From NCBI GenBank assembly GCA_963827545.1, contig CAWHBI010000039.1, forward strand, positions 1 through 64,000: a stretch of DNA of 64,000 nt, in the 5' to 3' direction. Each line of letters begins with the position of its first letter. Within the stretch, counting starts at the first letter, position 1. The position numbers and the translations under genes are program-made. The notes below the pieces were generated by a model, which saw only the letters and a list, made by a program, of their open reading frames with translations, did not search any database and was not told the DNA's origin. Source of the stretch: AWTP1-13 sp963827545. Lineage in GTDB: Bacteria; Pseudomonadota; Alphaproteobacteria; Rhizobiales; Hyphomicrobiaceae. This document shows, in pieces, positions 25,034-34,563 of the stretch.

Positions 25034-26528
25034 CCCCATCGACCCGCATCGGCCGCTCGTTCTGGTCGCTCCCGGAAAAGGCGGCGCGCGCGTTGTCGCA
25101 CTGAACCGCGCCGCCCATCGTGGTGGTCTCGTCGCGGGGGATCTCCTGTCCAACGCCCGCTCGAAAGTGCTCGATCTGCAATCTTGCAACGCCGATCCGG
25201 CCGCGGATGCCGCGGCCCTCGAGAAACTGGGCCTGTGGGGCCTTCGCTATACGCCGCTCGTCTCTTCCTGGGATGAGGCGAGCGGGGCCGACGGCCTGTT
25301 TCTCGACATTGCAGGTTGCGCGCATCTCTTCGGCGGAGAAGAGCCATTGCTGGCCGATCTCTCCAGGCGCTTGCGCACTTTCGGCTTGGCGCCAAGGCTG
25401 GCCATTGCCGACACCGCGGGCGCCTCGTGGGCGCTCGCGCGCTACGGCAGGTTCGATTGGCCTATTGTGCCATCCGGCGGCGAAGCGGAAGCGTTGCGCA
25501 AGCTTCCGCTTACAGCCCTTCGCCTTTCCGAGGACGCGCTATCGCTCCTCCGCCGCCTTGGCTTTCGCCGCATCGGCGAGGTGATGGACCAGCCGCGCGC
25601 GCCGTTTGCTGCGCGTCTCGACGGCGGCTTTCTCCATCGTCTCGATCAGGCCCTCGGGCGAGCTCCAGAGCCGCTCATACCTGTGGTCCCGCCCCCGGCT
25701 TATCGCGCGCAGGCCATGTTCATCGAGCCGATTGTGAGCGCAGAACACGTGCTGGTGGCGGCTGAGCGGTTGCTGCACGATCTGGCCCAGATGCTCGCCG
25801 CTGCCGACGCTGGGGCGCGCGTGCTGCGCCTCCTGCTCTTCCGTGTCGATGGTGGAGCGCTATCGCTCGATCTTGGCCTTGCAGCTCCCAGCCGCGATCC
25901 CCGGCACATCACGCACCTCATTGCGCTCCGGCTCGAGCAGCTGCAGGGCGGTCTTGAAGCCGGGTTCGGCTTTGAAGCCGCCACCATCCATGTTGTGGTT
26001 GGAGAGCGGCTTGCCCCGCGTCAGGCGGGACTGGTCATGGGCGAGGACGCCGCTTCGCCCGATGGGCTCGCTCGACTCATCGATCGCCTGCAACAGCGTT
26101 TGGGCCCCGGCGCTGTGCGCCGGCTTGATCCCCGCCAGAGCCACATCCCGGAGCGCGCCGAGCAGGCCGTGGATGCGGGGCTGGGGGCTCCTTCCGTCGA
26201 GGCAGCGCCAGGTGACGCGATTGCGAATGCTCCCGTCGCGCCGCGTCCGATTCTGCTGCTGCCGGAGCCGGAGTCGGCGCAGGTAGTGGCGATCATCCCC
26301 GATGGCCCGCCACGGCAGTTCCGCTGGCGCGGCGTCATGCACCAGGTGGCAGAGGCGGAGGGGCCGGAGCGCATCACGCCCGAATGGTGGCGCCGCACCG
26401 GCACAGCCGAGCGCGATTACTATGTCGTGGAGGACACTGACGGCCGGCGCTTCTGGCTTTACCGCGATGGCCTCTACGGCACAGGTGACGGCCTGCCGCA
26501 ATGGTTCGTGCATGGGGTTTTTGCATGA
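24951..26528 (+). CDS. imuB: ImuB, Y-family polymerase homologue of SOS mutagenesis
   Basis: A 525-residue protein of the UmuC/DinB superfamily that lacks polymerase activity and acts as a hub binding DnaE2, ImuA and the beta clamp. Visible features are the N-terminal palm segment (MSRIVSVWLKAWP), GLFLDIAGCAHLFGGEE where active polymerases carry catalytic acids, the helix-hairpin-helix LSLLRRLGFRRIGEVMDQPR, a little-finger region, and a C-terminal tail ending GDGLPQWFVHGVFA. ATG 24951 lies inside imuA in another frame; the ATGA at 26525 couples it to dnaE2. Confidence 0.9.
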   Translation: MSRIVSVWLKAWPIARLLQAQASAAPADPIDPHRPLVLVAPGKGGARVVALNRAAHRGGLVAGDLLSNARSKVLDLQSCNADPAADAAALEKLGLWGLRYTPLVSSWDEASGADGLFLDIAGCAHLFGGEEPLLADLSRRLRTFGLAPRLAIADTAGASWALARYGRFDWPIVPSGGEAEALRKLPLTALRLSEDALSLLRRLGFRRIGEVMDQPRAPFAARLDGGFLHRLDQALGRAPEPLIPVVPPPAYRAQAMFIEPIVSAEHVLVAAERLLHDLAQMLAAADAGARVLRLLLFRVDGGALSLDLGLAAPSRDPRHITHLIALRLEQLQGGLEAGFGFEAATIHVVVGERLAPRQAGLVMGEDAASPDGLARLIDRLQQRLGPGAVRRLDPRQSHIPERAEQAVDAGLGAPSVEAAPGDAIANAPVAPRPILLLPEPESAQVVAIIPDGPPRQFRWRGVMHQVAEAEGPERITPEWWRRTGTAERDYYVVEDTDGRRFWLYRDGLYGTGDGLPQWFVHGVFA

Positions 26529-29500
26529 CCGCCTTTGCCGAGCTCATCGCCGCTACCAATTTCTCGTTTCTGCGCGGCGCCTCGCACGCCCATGAGATCG
26601 TCGCGCAAGCGGCGGAACTGAAGCTGGCGGCCATCGGCGTTGCCGACCGCAATACGCTGGCGGGCGTGGTCCGTGCGCATTCGGCCGCCAAGGAGCATGG
26701 CATCCGGCTGTTGGTCGGCGCACGTCTGATCACCACCGAGGGCTTTGAGACCGCCTGCTATCCAATCGACCGCACCGCCTATGGCCGCCTGTGCCGACTG
26801 CTGACGCTCGGGAACCGGCGGGCCGTCAAGGGGCAGTGCCATTTCAGCTTCGAGGAGGTGATGGCCGCCTCGGAAGGGCAGATCCTCATTGCGATCCCGC
26901 CGCGGCCGGTGACGCCGGACTTTGTCGAGCGTTTGACCAGGCTGGCTGTGGCGGCGCGCGGCAGGGTGTTCCTTGCGGCCACGTTCGGCTATCGCGGCGA
27001 TGAGCGCCGACGCATTGGGGAGCTGGGCGAGATCGCCATCCAAGCCCGCGCACAGCTGGTCGCAACGACCGATGCGCTCTATCACCACCCGACGCGAAAA
27101 CCGCTCGCAGATGTGCTGACCTGCATTCGCGAGAAATGCACCATCTTTACTGCCGGCTACCGCCTCGAGGCCAACGCCGAGCGGCATCTGAAGTCCGGCG
27201 CCGAAATGGCGCGCCTGTTTGCCGACTATCCCAAGGCTGTTGCCCGCGCCGTCGATATCGCCGAGCGCATCAAATTCAATCTCGAGGAGCTGCGCTACGA
27301 ATACCCCGATGAGCCGGTGCCGCCCGGCAAGACGCCGCAAGCTTATCTCGAAGAGCTCACCTGGGCGTTCGCCGCAGAGAGATATCCGGGCGGCGTCCCG
27401 GAGCCGATCCAGACGCTCATCGTCAAGGAGCTGGCGCTGATCGCCCAGCTCGACTATGCGCGCTATTTCCTCACCGTGTACGATGTGGTGCGCTTCGCCA
27501 AGGAGAATGCCATCCTGTGCCAGGGGCGAGGCTCGGCCGCCAACAGCGCAGTCTGCTATTGCCTTGGCATCACCGCCGTTGATCCCACCCGCATCAATGT
27601 GTTGTTCGAGCGTTTCATCTCGGCCGAGCGGCGCGAGCCGCCCGACATCGACGTCGATTTCGAGCATGAGCGGCGCGAGGAGGTCATCCAGTATCTCTAC
27701 AAGCGCTACACGCGCGAGCGAGCCGCCATCTGCTCGACCGTAATCCACTACCGCCCGCGCATGGCCATCCGCGAGGTCGGCAAGGCGATGGGCCTCAAGG
27801 AGGACGTGACCGCCGGGCTTTCCGGTTTGATCTGGGGGATGGCCGACGGCGACATCCCGGAGGCGCATATCCGCGAAGCCGGGCTTGATCCTGCCAATCC
27901 CGCGTTGCGTCAGGCCATCACGATCGCCAATCAGCTGCTCGGCTTCCCACGCCATCTCTCCCAGCACGTAGGCGGGTTCGTGCTGACGCGAGAGCGGCTC
28001 GATGAGACCGTGCCGGTGCTCAACGCTGCCATGGAGGACCGCACCAACATCGAGTGGGACAAGGACGACATCGATGCGCTCGGCATGCTCAAGGTCGATG
28101 TCTTGGCGCTTGGCATGCTGACCTGCATCCGCAAAGCGATCGATCTCATCAACCGGCACTATGGCAAGGCACTGACCCTCGCCACCGTCCCGCCCGAGGA
28201 CCCCGAGGTGTACGAGATGCTCTGCCGCGCCGATTCCGTGGGCGTATTCCAGGTGGAGAGCCGAGCGCAGATGTCGATGCTGCCGCGCTTGCAACCCCGA
28301 TGCTTCTACGATCTGGTCATCGAGGTCGCCATCGTGCGCCCTGGGCCCATTCAGGGCGACATGGTGCATCCTTATCTGCGCCGCCGCGACGGCCGCGAGC
28401 CTGTGGAGTACCCATCGGAGGCGCTTCGAACCGTGCTTCACAAGACCTATGGCGTGCCTCTCTTCCAGGAGCAGGCGATGCAGATCGCCATCGTGGGCGC
28501 CGGCTTCTCGCCCGGCGAGGCCGACCGGCTGCGCCGCGCCATGGCAACATTCCGCAATGTCGGCACCATCCATACCTTCCGGGAGAAGTTCATCGCCGGC
28601 ATGGTCGGCAACGGCTACAGCCAAGAATTTGCCGAGCGCTGCTTCAGCCAGATCGAGGGCTTCGGCGAATACGGGTTTCCCGAGAGTCACGCCGCGAGCT
28701 TTGCACTTCTGGTCTATGTCTCCTCCTGGATCAAGAAGCACTATCCGGAAGTGTTCTGCACGGCCATTCTCAACAGCCAGCCGATGGGCTTCTACGCGCC
28801 TGCCCAACTCGTGCGCGATGCGCGCGAGCACGGGGTCGAGCTGCGCCATCCCGACATCAATCGCAGCGATTGGGATTGCACGCTGGAGCCGGCCAGCGAG
28901 CCGGGTGCGGAGCGCCGCGCGGTGCGGTTGGGGCTGCGGCTGGTCTCAGGAGCGCCGGAGAAGATCACCAGCCAGATCGTGGCGGCGCGCGCGCAAGGCT
29001 ACCCCAACCTGCCCTCGGTGTGGATGCGAAGCGGCGTGCCGGTCAACGTGATCGAGCGACTCGCCGATGCCGATGCCTTCCGGTCGATTGGACTCGATCG
29101 GCGCGCTGCACTGTGGGCAGTCAAAGGGCTCGGCGGCGGGGCACTGCATTCCAGGCCAAAGCGCGCCACCTCCGCCAACACTCCTCTGATGACTTCGGCA
29201 GGCACCGGCGACCTCTTCGACGAAAGCCCTGTCCATCTGCCCGAGACAACGCTCGGCGAACATGTGGTGCACGACTATGCGAGCATCTCTCTGTCCCTCA
29301 AGGCTCACCCAATTGCCTTCTTCAGGGACGAGCTGGCCAGTCAGGGCGTGATCTCCAGCGCTGAGCATTGGGACGAACAGCTCAAGGGGAGATATGTGCG
29401 CGTGGCCGGGCTCGTGCTGGTGCGTCAGCAACCTGGCACCGCCAAGGGCGTCATCTTCATCACGCTCGAAGACGAAACCGGCATCATCAACATCGTGGTT

Positions 29501-29728
29501 TGGCCCAAGGTGTTCGCAAGGAATCGGCGGACCGTCATGACGGCACAGTTCCTCGAGGTGCGCGGCCGGATCGAGCGCGAAGGCCTCGTCATCCACGTCA
29601 TCGCCGACCAGCTGATCGACCGCTCCGATCAGTTACGCGCGCTCGGCGCCGGCGAGGCGGAGCTGCCCAGCCTCGAAAAGGAGCATCGGGAAGGCTCTTG
29701 GAAGCCAAGGAGCAGGGATTTTCACTGA
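26525..29728 (+). CDS. dnaE2: Error-prone DNA polymerase III alpha subunit DnaE2 (ImuC)
   Basis: A 1067-residue C-family polymerase that carries out translesion synthesis in SOS mutagenesis. Domains in order: PHP (FAELIAATNFSFLRGASHAHE), palm with the catalytic carboxylates in PPDIDVDFEHERREE near residue 375, fingers and thumb, a tandem helix-hairpin-helix region, and an OB-fold near the C-terminus (VRVAGLVLVRQQPGTAKG). Length and opening are typical of DnaE2 rather than replicative DnaE1. It begins in the four-base overlap with imuB. The PHP metal set is not examined residue by residue. Confidence 0.93.
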   Translation: MTAFAELIAATNFSFLRGASHAHEIVAQAAELKLAAIGVADRNTLAGVVRAHSAAKEHGIRLLVGARLITTEGFETACYPIDRTAYGRLCRLLTLGNRRAVKGQCHFSFEEVMAASEGQILIAIPPRPVTPDFVERLTRLAVAARGRVFLAATFGYRGDERRRIGELGEIAIQARAQLVATTDALYHHPTRKPLADVLTCIREKCTIFTAGYRLEANAERHLKSGAEMARLFADYPKAVARAVDIAERIKFNLEELRYEYPDEPVPPGKTPQAYLEELTWAFAAERYPGGVPEPIQTLIVKELALIAQLDYARYFLTVYDVVRFAKENAILCQGRGSAANSAVCYCLGITAVDPTRINVLFERFISAERREPPDIDVDFEHERREEVIQYLYKRYTRERAAICSTVIHYRPRMAIREVGKAMGLKEDVTAGLSGLIWGMADGDIPEAHIREAGLDPANPALRQAITIANQLLGFPRHLSQHVGGFVLTRERLDETVPVLNAAMEDRTNIEWDKDDIDALGMLKVDVLALGMLTCIRKAIDLINRHYGKALTLATVPPEDPEVYEMLCRADSVGVFQVESRAQMSMLPRLQPRCFYDLVIEVAIVRPGPIQGDMVHPYLRRRDGREPVEYPSEALRTVLHKTYGVPLFQEQAMQIAIVGAGFSPGEADRLRRAMATFRNVGTIHTFREKFIAGMVGNGYSQEFAERCFSQIEGFGEYGFPESHAASFALLVYVSSWIKKHYPEVFCTAILNSQPMGFYAPAQLVRDAREHGVELRHPDINRSDWDCTLEPASEPGAERRAVRLGLRLVSGAPEKITSQIVAARAQGYPNLPSVWMRSGVPVNVIERLADADAFRSIGLDRRAALWAVKGLGGGALHSRPKRATSANTPLMTSAGTGDLFDESPVHLPETTLGEHVVHDYASISLSLKAHPIAFFRDELASQGVISSAEHWDEQLKGRYVRVAGLVLVRQQPGTAKGVIFITLEDETGIINIVVWPKVFARNRRTVMTAQFLEVRGRIEREGLVIHVIADQLIDRSDQLRALGAGEAELPSLEKEHREGSWKPRSRDFH

Positions 29729-29763
29729 ACCATCCGAATGCAGCAGGACCGCAGTGCTGATCC

Positions 29764-30021
29764 ATGAAGCCTCCCCATCAGATGCGCCCAGGCAGCCGAT
29801 ACGCACGCGAGACCGGAAGCAGCCGGACGCTTGGCGAATTGGTACGCGCAAAGATGGCACTGGTTGCGATCTGCCGGCAGTGCAAGCACCGGCGCGTCAT
29901 CTACCCCGCCAATCTAATTGACAGGTTCGGCGAGGACTGCCCCGCCATCGAGTTGGGGCAGCGCCTCCGCTGCACCCTCTGCAGGTACCGCTGCGCCAAT
30001 TTGCATGAATCTTCCCGCTAA
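29764..30021 (+). CDS. Small zinc-ribbon-like hypothetical protein
   Basis: An 85-residue protein with two C-x2-C knuckles, CRQCKHRR and CTLCRYRC, separated by about 30 residues, which fits a zinc ribbon. The stretch VIYPANLIDRFGEDCPAIELGQRLRC recalls small conserved proteins of Hyphomicrobiales without assigned function. ATG 29764 gives a longer form; ATG 29854 would give just the ribbon. It follows dnaE2 by 35 bases and may be read from the same transcript. Confidence 0.65.
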   Translation: MKPPHQMRPGSRYARETGSSRTLGELVRAKMALVAICRQCKHRRVIYPANLIDRFGEDCPAIELGQRLRCTLCRYRCANLHESSR

Positions 30022-30668
30022 CACATTTGCCCATGGTCGAGCGTTGACCCCAAGCCGGATGAGCGCACGCGCCCACTGTGGTTTGAGCCTGTCGGTCGCC
30101 GCGGCGACGCGCCCGAATGCGTCGCGCAACGGCGGCGGATAGGCCTGTCCCGCGGGGGTAAGGGAGGGCTGCCGGTGCAGTCGCTCAAACAAGGCAAGGC
30201 CAAAGTTGTGCCTCCAGGCCTTTGATACTGAGAAGCCTATCTTTCCACCCGTCATCCCGGCCCAGCGATCGCGCTAGAAGCGCGAATCGCGCAGAGCCGG
30301 GATCTGCGGCAAGCGGTATCCGTGCGGCAGATCCCGGATAGTCTCGCCCCGGCTCGGAGGCCGGGGCTCGGCTTCCGGGATGACGGGTAAATTCATTGGC
30401 TCGACGGTATGACCTGCTGAGCAACAGCACCTGCCGTGACGTGAAGCTCGTGAGCGGCGAGTTTGAAGCTCAAATGCCTGGAGGCCGCTCGAACGCGCAA
30501 GGCATTGAGAGGTGGAAGGAGATGGGTCATCGTGCTGGCCGTGTGGAGCGGGCGTTGAGATCAGCCCAAAATAGATTTCCTGCGGCTACAAACCAGAAAA
30601 ACTGGGTTGAGTGCAGCCCTGTCAAAATGGTCACTAGCGCTCCAGTTGCGCCATAAGAGCACAAGCAC
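30022..30668. other. Intergenic stretch with a palindromic element
   Basis: About 650 bases without a supported gene. The notable content is the structured repeat at 30247-30388. The part from 30389 to 30668 is AT-richer than the surroundings and should hold the promoter of the VOC gene. Confidence 0.5.
30247..30388. repeat. 142-base palindromic element with terminal and internal inverted repeats
   Basis: Outer arms ACCCGTCATCCCGG (30247-30260) and CCGGGATGACGGGT (30375-30388) are perfect 14-base inverted repeats. Between them lie CCGGGATCTGC/GCAGATCCCGG (30297-30307 and 30327-30337), GCCCCGG/CCGGGGC (30346-30352 and 30361-30367), and a shorter CGATCGCGC/GCGCGAATCG stem (about 30267-30287). 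The whole folds as a closed multi-branched structure. It has the look of a dispersed intergenic repeat. Confidence 0.75.
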
Positions 30669-31550
30669 ATGAAGCACTCGATCGATCATCTGGTCCTCTG
30701 CGTCAACGACCTGGACCGCGCTAGGGCTTTCTACGAGCGTCTAGGCTTTACCCTGACGCCAAAGGCACAGCAGCCCTTCGGTACCGCCAACCACTTGGCC
30801 CAGATGCAAGGCAGCTTTCTCGAGCTTCTTGCCGTCGCGGACGCGAACGGCGTCCCTGTGGCAGGGCCTGGACAGTTCAGCTTCGGCGCCTTCAACGCGG
30901 AGTTTCTGAGCCGGCGCCAAGGTATGTCCATGCTGGTGTTTCCGAGCGACGACGCCCGGAAAGATCAGCGCACATTTGCTCACCGCGGCCTCGACACCTA
31001 TGAACCGTTCGATTTCTCCCGCAAGGCGCGCCTGCCGGATGGCGGTGAAGTGACCGTTTCGTTCTCACTCGCGTTCGTCACCCACCCCCGAGCGCCTGAT
31101 GCCGCCTTCTTCGCCTGTCAGCAGCACACGCCACAGTACTTCTGGAAACCCGAGTATCAGCGCCATGCAAATGGCGCCCGGACCGTTGTCGAGGTGTTGA
31201 TGGTTGACGACGTCCCGGCGCGGCTCGCAGATTTCTTCGGTCGCCTTCTTGATCCGGACGCAGTCGCCATCGATAGCAGATGTCTGCGCATTACCCTCGA
31301 CGGCGGCGCGATAACGGTCCTCGATCCAAGGCAAGCCCAAGCGCGCTGCGCAGAGATCGAGCTCGGAGACATGAATGAGGGTCCCCGTCTGGTCGGCTTT
31401 GGCGTGGCTGTCGAGGACGTGGATCGCGTGGTGGCGATCCTGCAGCGAGGCGGCATCCCATTTCACCGCATGGACGACAGACTGCAGGTCACGCCACGCG
31501 ACGCCTTCGGGGCTATCATAGAATTCACGGCTGTCGGCAAGTCTTGCTGA
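30669..31550 (+). CDS. VOC (glyoxalase/dioxygenase superfamily) protein
   Basis: A 293-residue protein with two vicinal-oxygen-chelate modules. The first opens with HLVLCVNDLDRARAFYERLGF and contains a metal-ligand-like Glu in QGSFLELLAV; the second has VVEVLMVDDVPARLADFFGR and ends IIEFTAVGKSC. Proteins of this type with a large N-terminal module include isomerases, dioxygenases and binding proteins, so the reaction is open. It is the first gene of the catabolic island and is followed after 47 bases by a decayed ridA. Confidence 0.8.
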   Translation: MKHSIDHLVLCVNDLDRARAFYERLGFTLTPKAQQPFGTANHLAQMQGSFLELLAVADANGVPVAGPGQFSFGAFNAEFLSRRQGMSMLVFPSDDARKDQRTFAHRGLDTYEPFDFSRKARLPDGGEVTVSFSLAFVTHPRAPDAAFFACQQHTPQYFWKPEYQRHANGARTVVEVLMVDDVPARLADFFGRLLDPDAVAIDSRCLRITLDGGAITVLDPRQAQARCAEIELGDMNEGPRLVGFGVAVEDVDRVVAILQRGGIPFHRMDDRLQVTPRDAFGAIIEFTAVGKSC

Positions 31551-31597
31551 GCGCCGTTGGACGCTCCTGGAAAATGAATGCGACGAAGAGGAGCTTT

Positions 31598-31877
31598 ATG
31601 ATGGAAAAACGAGCGATCAATGCAACGGACGCCCCGGCCCCGCTCGGAGGCTATGCGCAGGCGATGGAGGTCGCGGGAGCCAAGCGGACACTCAACGTCA
31701 GCGGTCAGATACCGGTGGCTGTTGACGGCACTGTCTTACAGGGCTTCAAGGCTCAATGTAGGCCTGCCTGGGCCAACGTCGAAGCGCACGGGTGACATGT
31801 CGCTGTCAAGGACAACTTTCTTGTCCGATCGGCGCTACGGAAAGGAGAATCGCGCCGTGCGCCAGGAAGTGCAGCGA
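31598..31877 (+). pseudogene. RidA/YjgF family remnant
   Basis: The first 60 codons match the reactive-imine deaminase family (YAQAMEVAGAKRTLNVSGQI, CRPAWANVEAHG), then a stop at about 31793. The family sequence resumes in another frame (TTFLSDRRYGKENRAVRQEV) and is lost by about 31877. So an internal deletion and a missing 3' half have destroyed the gene. GAGGAG precedes ATG 31598. Intact members hydrolyse enamine and imine intermediates and are common in catabolic operons. Confidence 0.7.
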
Positions 31878-31905
31878 GCGGCTGATCGACGCGATCATGA
31901 AAAAT

Positions 31906-32319
31906 CTATATGTCGATCACCAGGTAGTCCTCCTCCACCGTCACAGGGAAGGTCTCGGCCACGTAGGGGCCCTTGAGGAGGGTCGAGCCCGGCTCGACCG
32001 CCACCTTGAATTGACGGGCCCTGACGGATTTGGGATCGCACCAAGACTGCCCGGTGCGGATATCGAACTCCCATCCGTGCCACGGGCAGCGAATGAATTC
32101 TCCAGGGCGAGACAAGTTGTACTGACCAGGTCCATCGGAGCCGACGAGCCCCACGATCATGCCGCGGCAGAGCTCGGCGCCCTTGTGCGGGCAGCGGTTG
32201 GACAGGGCGAAATACTCCCCGCCGATATTGAACAACCCGATCTCGCGGCCGAGCACGGTTACTATCTTGCACGTGCCCGGCTCGATCTCGCTCGCCCGGG
32301 CCAGGACTTGGCGGCTCAT
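31906..32319 (-). CDS. Rieske 2Fe-2S protein
   Basis: A 137-residue stand-alone Rieske protein. The cluster ligands are in CPHKGAE (Cys, His) and CPWHGWEFD (Cys, His), separated by about 40 residues, and the fold is otherwise that of an oxygenase-type Rieske ferredoxin. It could pass electrons to an oxygenase, or form a subunit with the amidohydrolase whose stop overlaps its start (ATGA, 32316-32319). No oxygenase large subunit lies nearby. The 3' end faces the decayed ridA. Confidence 0.87.
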   Translation of the reverse strand: MSRQVLARASEIEPGTCKIVTVLGREIGLFNIGGEYFALSNRCPHKGAELCRGMIVGLVGSDGPGQYNLSRPGEFIRCPWHGWEFDIRTGQSWCDPKSVRARQFKVAVEPGSTLLKGPYVAETFPVTVEEDYLVIDI

Positions 32320-33414
32320 GTGAGACCGTAGAAAGCCTTCGCGTTGTCGCGGAAAACCTTGGCCTTCTGCTCGTTCGTGAGCCTGAACTTGAAGACCTGC
32401 TTGGGGTCGTCGAAGTCCCAATGCGGGTAGTCGGTCGAGAACATCAACCGATCCCATCCGATCCACTCGATGATGTTGGCCAGGTGCTCGGGGTTGTCCG
32501 GCTCCTCGATTGGCTGCGTCGTGAACCAGACGTGCTCGCGCACATACTCCGAAGGGGGACGCTTGAGGTGTGGGGTCTCCGCCCGCATGCGCTCCCAGTG
32601 CTTGTCCATGCGCCAGCACAGAGCCGGTGCCCATGCGAACCCGCCTTCGATCAGCGCGACCCGCAGCTTGGGAAAGCGCTCGAACACACCCTCGAACACC
32701 AGGCTCGCCAGCGTGTTCTGCATGCCGGTCGACATGGCGAAGTGCTCTTGGATGTAGTACGTCGGCCAACCCGAGCCGGTCGAGGAATGCCCACCGCTAT
32801 AGCCCGCAACATGCAACGCGATCGGCTTGTTGCAGCGCTCCGCGGCCGCATAGATGGGCCAGTAGCGGCGATGGCCGAGCGGGTCGGAAGTGCGCGGCGA
32901 GATCATGATCTGCACGAACGCAGGATCGTCGGCGCGCCGCTCGATCTCGGCCACGGCATACTCGGCGTGCTCCTGCGGCACCACGATCGCGGCGCGCAGC
33001 CGCGGCTCCTTCTTCACCCAGCACTCGAGCTGCCAGTCGTTGGCCGCGCTCGACAGGGCGGCCGCGAAGTCGAGGTTGCGCTCCTCCAGCCCCCCGCGGC
33101 TGAGCGCGATCAGCATTCCGTATTCGACCCCGTTGGCATCCAGGTGCTGCTTTCGCATCAGATCGAGATTGGAGCCTGGAGGGCCATCGTCGGGGAACGA
33201 ATTCGATGCGCATGCCGCCGGCCATCATGCGCGGAAACGGCAGCTGCCCCGTCAATGCTTGCCGGAAGTGCGGGCCGAAGGTGACCATGTGCTCGCGCCA
33301 GCGCTCGGCCATGAAGGGATGCAGCTCCGCCGGCGTGCGATAGGTCGGGTGGATGTCGCAATCGACGACCTTGAGACGCTGGGCCGCGGTCGCTTGCCTG
33401 ACGGCGACGTTCAT
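32316..33414 (-). pseudogene. Amidohydrolase family (ACMSD-like) protein, frameshifted
   Basis: A metal-dependent TIM-barrel hydrolase or decarboxylase of about 365 residues if corrected. The N-terminal half has the metal motif VVDCDIHPTYR; the C-terminal half has the second-metal His region IALHVAGYSGG and the signature MFSTDYPHWDFDDP. ATG 33414 follows AAGGAGGT. The two halves are joined by a change of frame at the CCCC run (plus-strand 33192-33195), one C too many. The stop overlaps the Rieske gene. Homology to the next gene upstream is clear across the whole length. Substrate unknown; relatives act on aromatic carboxylic acids and their ring-cleavage products. Confidence 0.85.
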
Positions 33415-34526
33415 GGGACCTCCTTCTCGCTCTTTTCCCGTTGCGTTGCCGCTGCTGCTGCGTCCCGCAGCCGCGGGTAGGTCTCGAGCGGATTGTCGAT
33501 CAGAATCTTGCGTATTGTGGCCTCGGGCAGCCCGTCGGGCAAGGCGTCCTCGCCGTCGAACTGCCAATGGGGATAGTCGGTCGAAAACAGCAGCAGCCGG
33601 TCGGAGTCCATGTGCTCGAGCGTGCGTGCGAGAACCTCTGGCTGGCCCTTTGGTGTATCTACCGGCTGCAATGTGAAGCGCACGTGCTCGCGCACGATGT
33701 CCGCCGGCGGCCGATCGATCCACGGCACCTCCGGGCGCACGCCCCGCCAGGTTTTGCCTGCGCGCCAAGCCCAAGTCGGGAGCCAGGTGAAGCCGGACTC
33801 GATCATCACCACCTTGAGCTTCGGGAATTTCTGGAACACGCCCTCGGCGATGAGGCTCAGCAATTGCGTTTCGAAGGCCCCGGATTGCGCCACGTAGTCC
33901 TCGACCCGGTAGGAGGGCCAGCCTGAGATGGTCGGCGCGACCCGATAGGTGCTGCCGGCGTGGATGCCGATCACCAGCTCATGCTTCTCGGCGGCAGCGT
34001 AGATCGGCCAATGCGTGCGCCGCCCGAGCGGGGTCTCGCCCATGGCGAGCAGGAGCACCTGCACGAAGCGACGATCGGGCGCCAGCCGCTCGATCTCTTT
34101 TGCGGCCAGCTCCGCGTTCTGCGCAGGCACGAGGATCGACGCGCGCAGACGCGGCTCGCGGTCGAGCAGCTCCTTCGCCATCCAATCGTTCACGGCCGAG
34201 CACAAGGCAGCGGCCATATCCTCGTTGAACAGTGCCACGGCTCCATGCAGCGGATTGCAGATGGCGTAACGAATGCGGAAGGTGTCGAGCACGTGGCGCC
34301 GGATCGAATCGAGGTTCTCGTGGCCCGGTACTCCGGACGCCGACTGCCAGTCCGCACGCGCGCTGAGCGGAGAGCCTGGCGAATAGCTCGAGAGCGTGAA
34401 CGGCAGCCGGTCGATGTGGCGGTTGACGAACTGGTCGCGCCAAAAGGCGTCGAGATATGGCAGCAACGCCGCCGTGCTCGGCATCGCCGGATGCACGTCA
34501 CAGTCGATGGCGCCTTCGTACGGCAC
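33411..34526 (-). CDS. Amidohydrolase family (ACMSD-like) protein
   Basis: An intact relative of the frameshifted neighbour, 371 residues from GTG 34526. Features: AIDCDVHPAMP near the start (first metal site), LVIGIHAGSTYR (His ligand), FPKLKVVMIESGFTW, and FSTDYPHWQFDGED with the metal-binding Asp. Family members hydrolyse or decarboxylate cyclic substrates using one zinc or manganese. Start choice is uncertain: TTG 34532 and ATG 34601 are in frame, the latter overlapping the permease gene. It ends in an ATGA overlap with the next gene, so the two amidohydrolases and the Rieske protein are translated as a coupled set. Confidence 0.87.
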   Translation of the reverse strand: MPYEGAIDCDVHPAMPSTAALLPYLDAFWRDQFVNRHIDRLPFTLSSYSPGSPLSARADWQSASGVPGHENLDSIRRHVLDTFRIRYAICNPLHGAVALFNEDMAAALCSAVNDWMAKELLDREPRLRASILVPAQNAELAAKEIERLAPDRRFVQVLLLAMGETPLGRRTHWPIYAAAEKHELVIGIHAGSTYRVAPTISGWPSYRVEDYVAQSGAFETQLLSLIAEGVFQKFPKLKVVMIESGFTWLPTWAWRAGKTWRGVRPEVPWIDRPPADIVREHVRFTLQPVDTPKGQPEVLARTLEHMDSDRLLLFSTDYPHWQFDGEDALPDGLPEATIRKILIDNPLETYPRLRDAAAAATQREKSEKEVP

Positions 34527-34563
34527 TCTCAATGTGGGTCTCGCGTTGTTCGCACTGTAAAGG

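Noticed and set aside
26474..28849. 791-residue minus-strand frame
   Set aside because: Antisense to dnaE2; the long open frame follows from codon bias, with no domain recognised.
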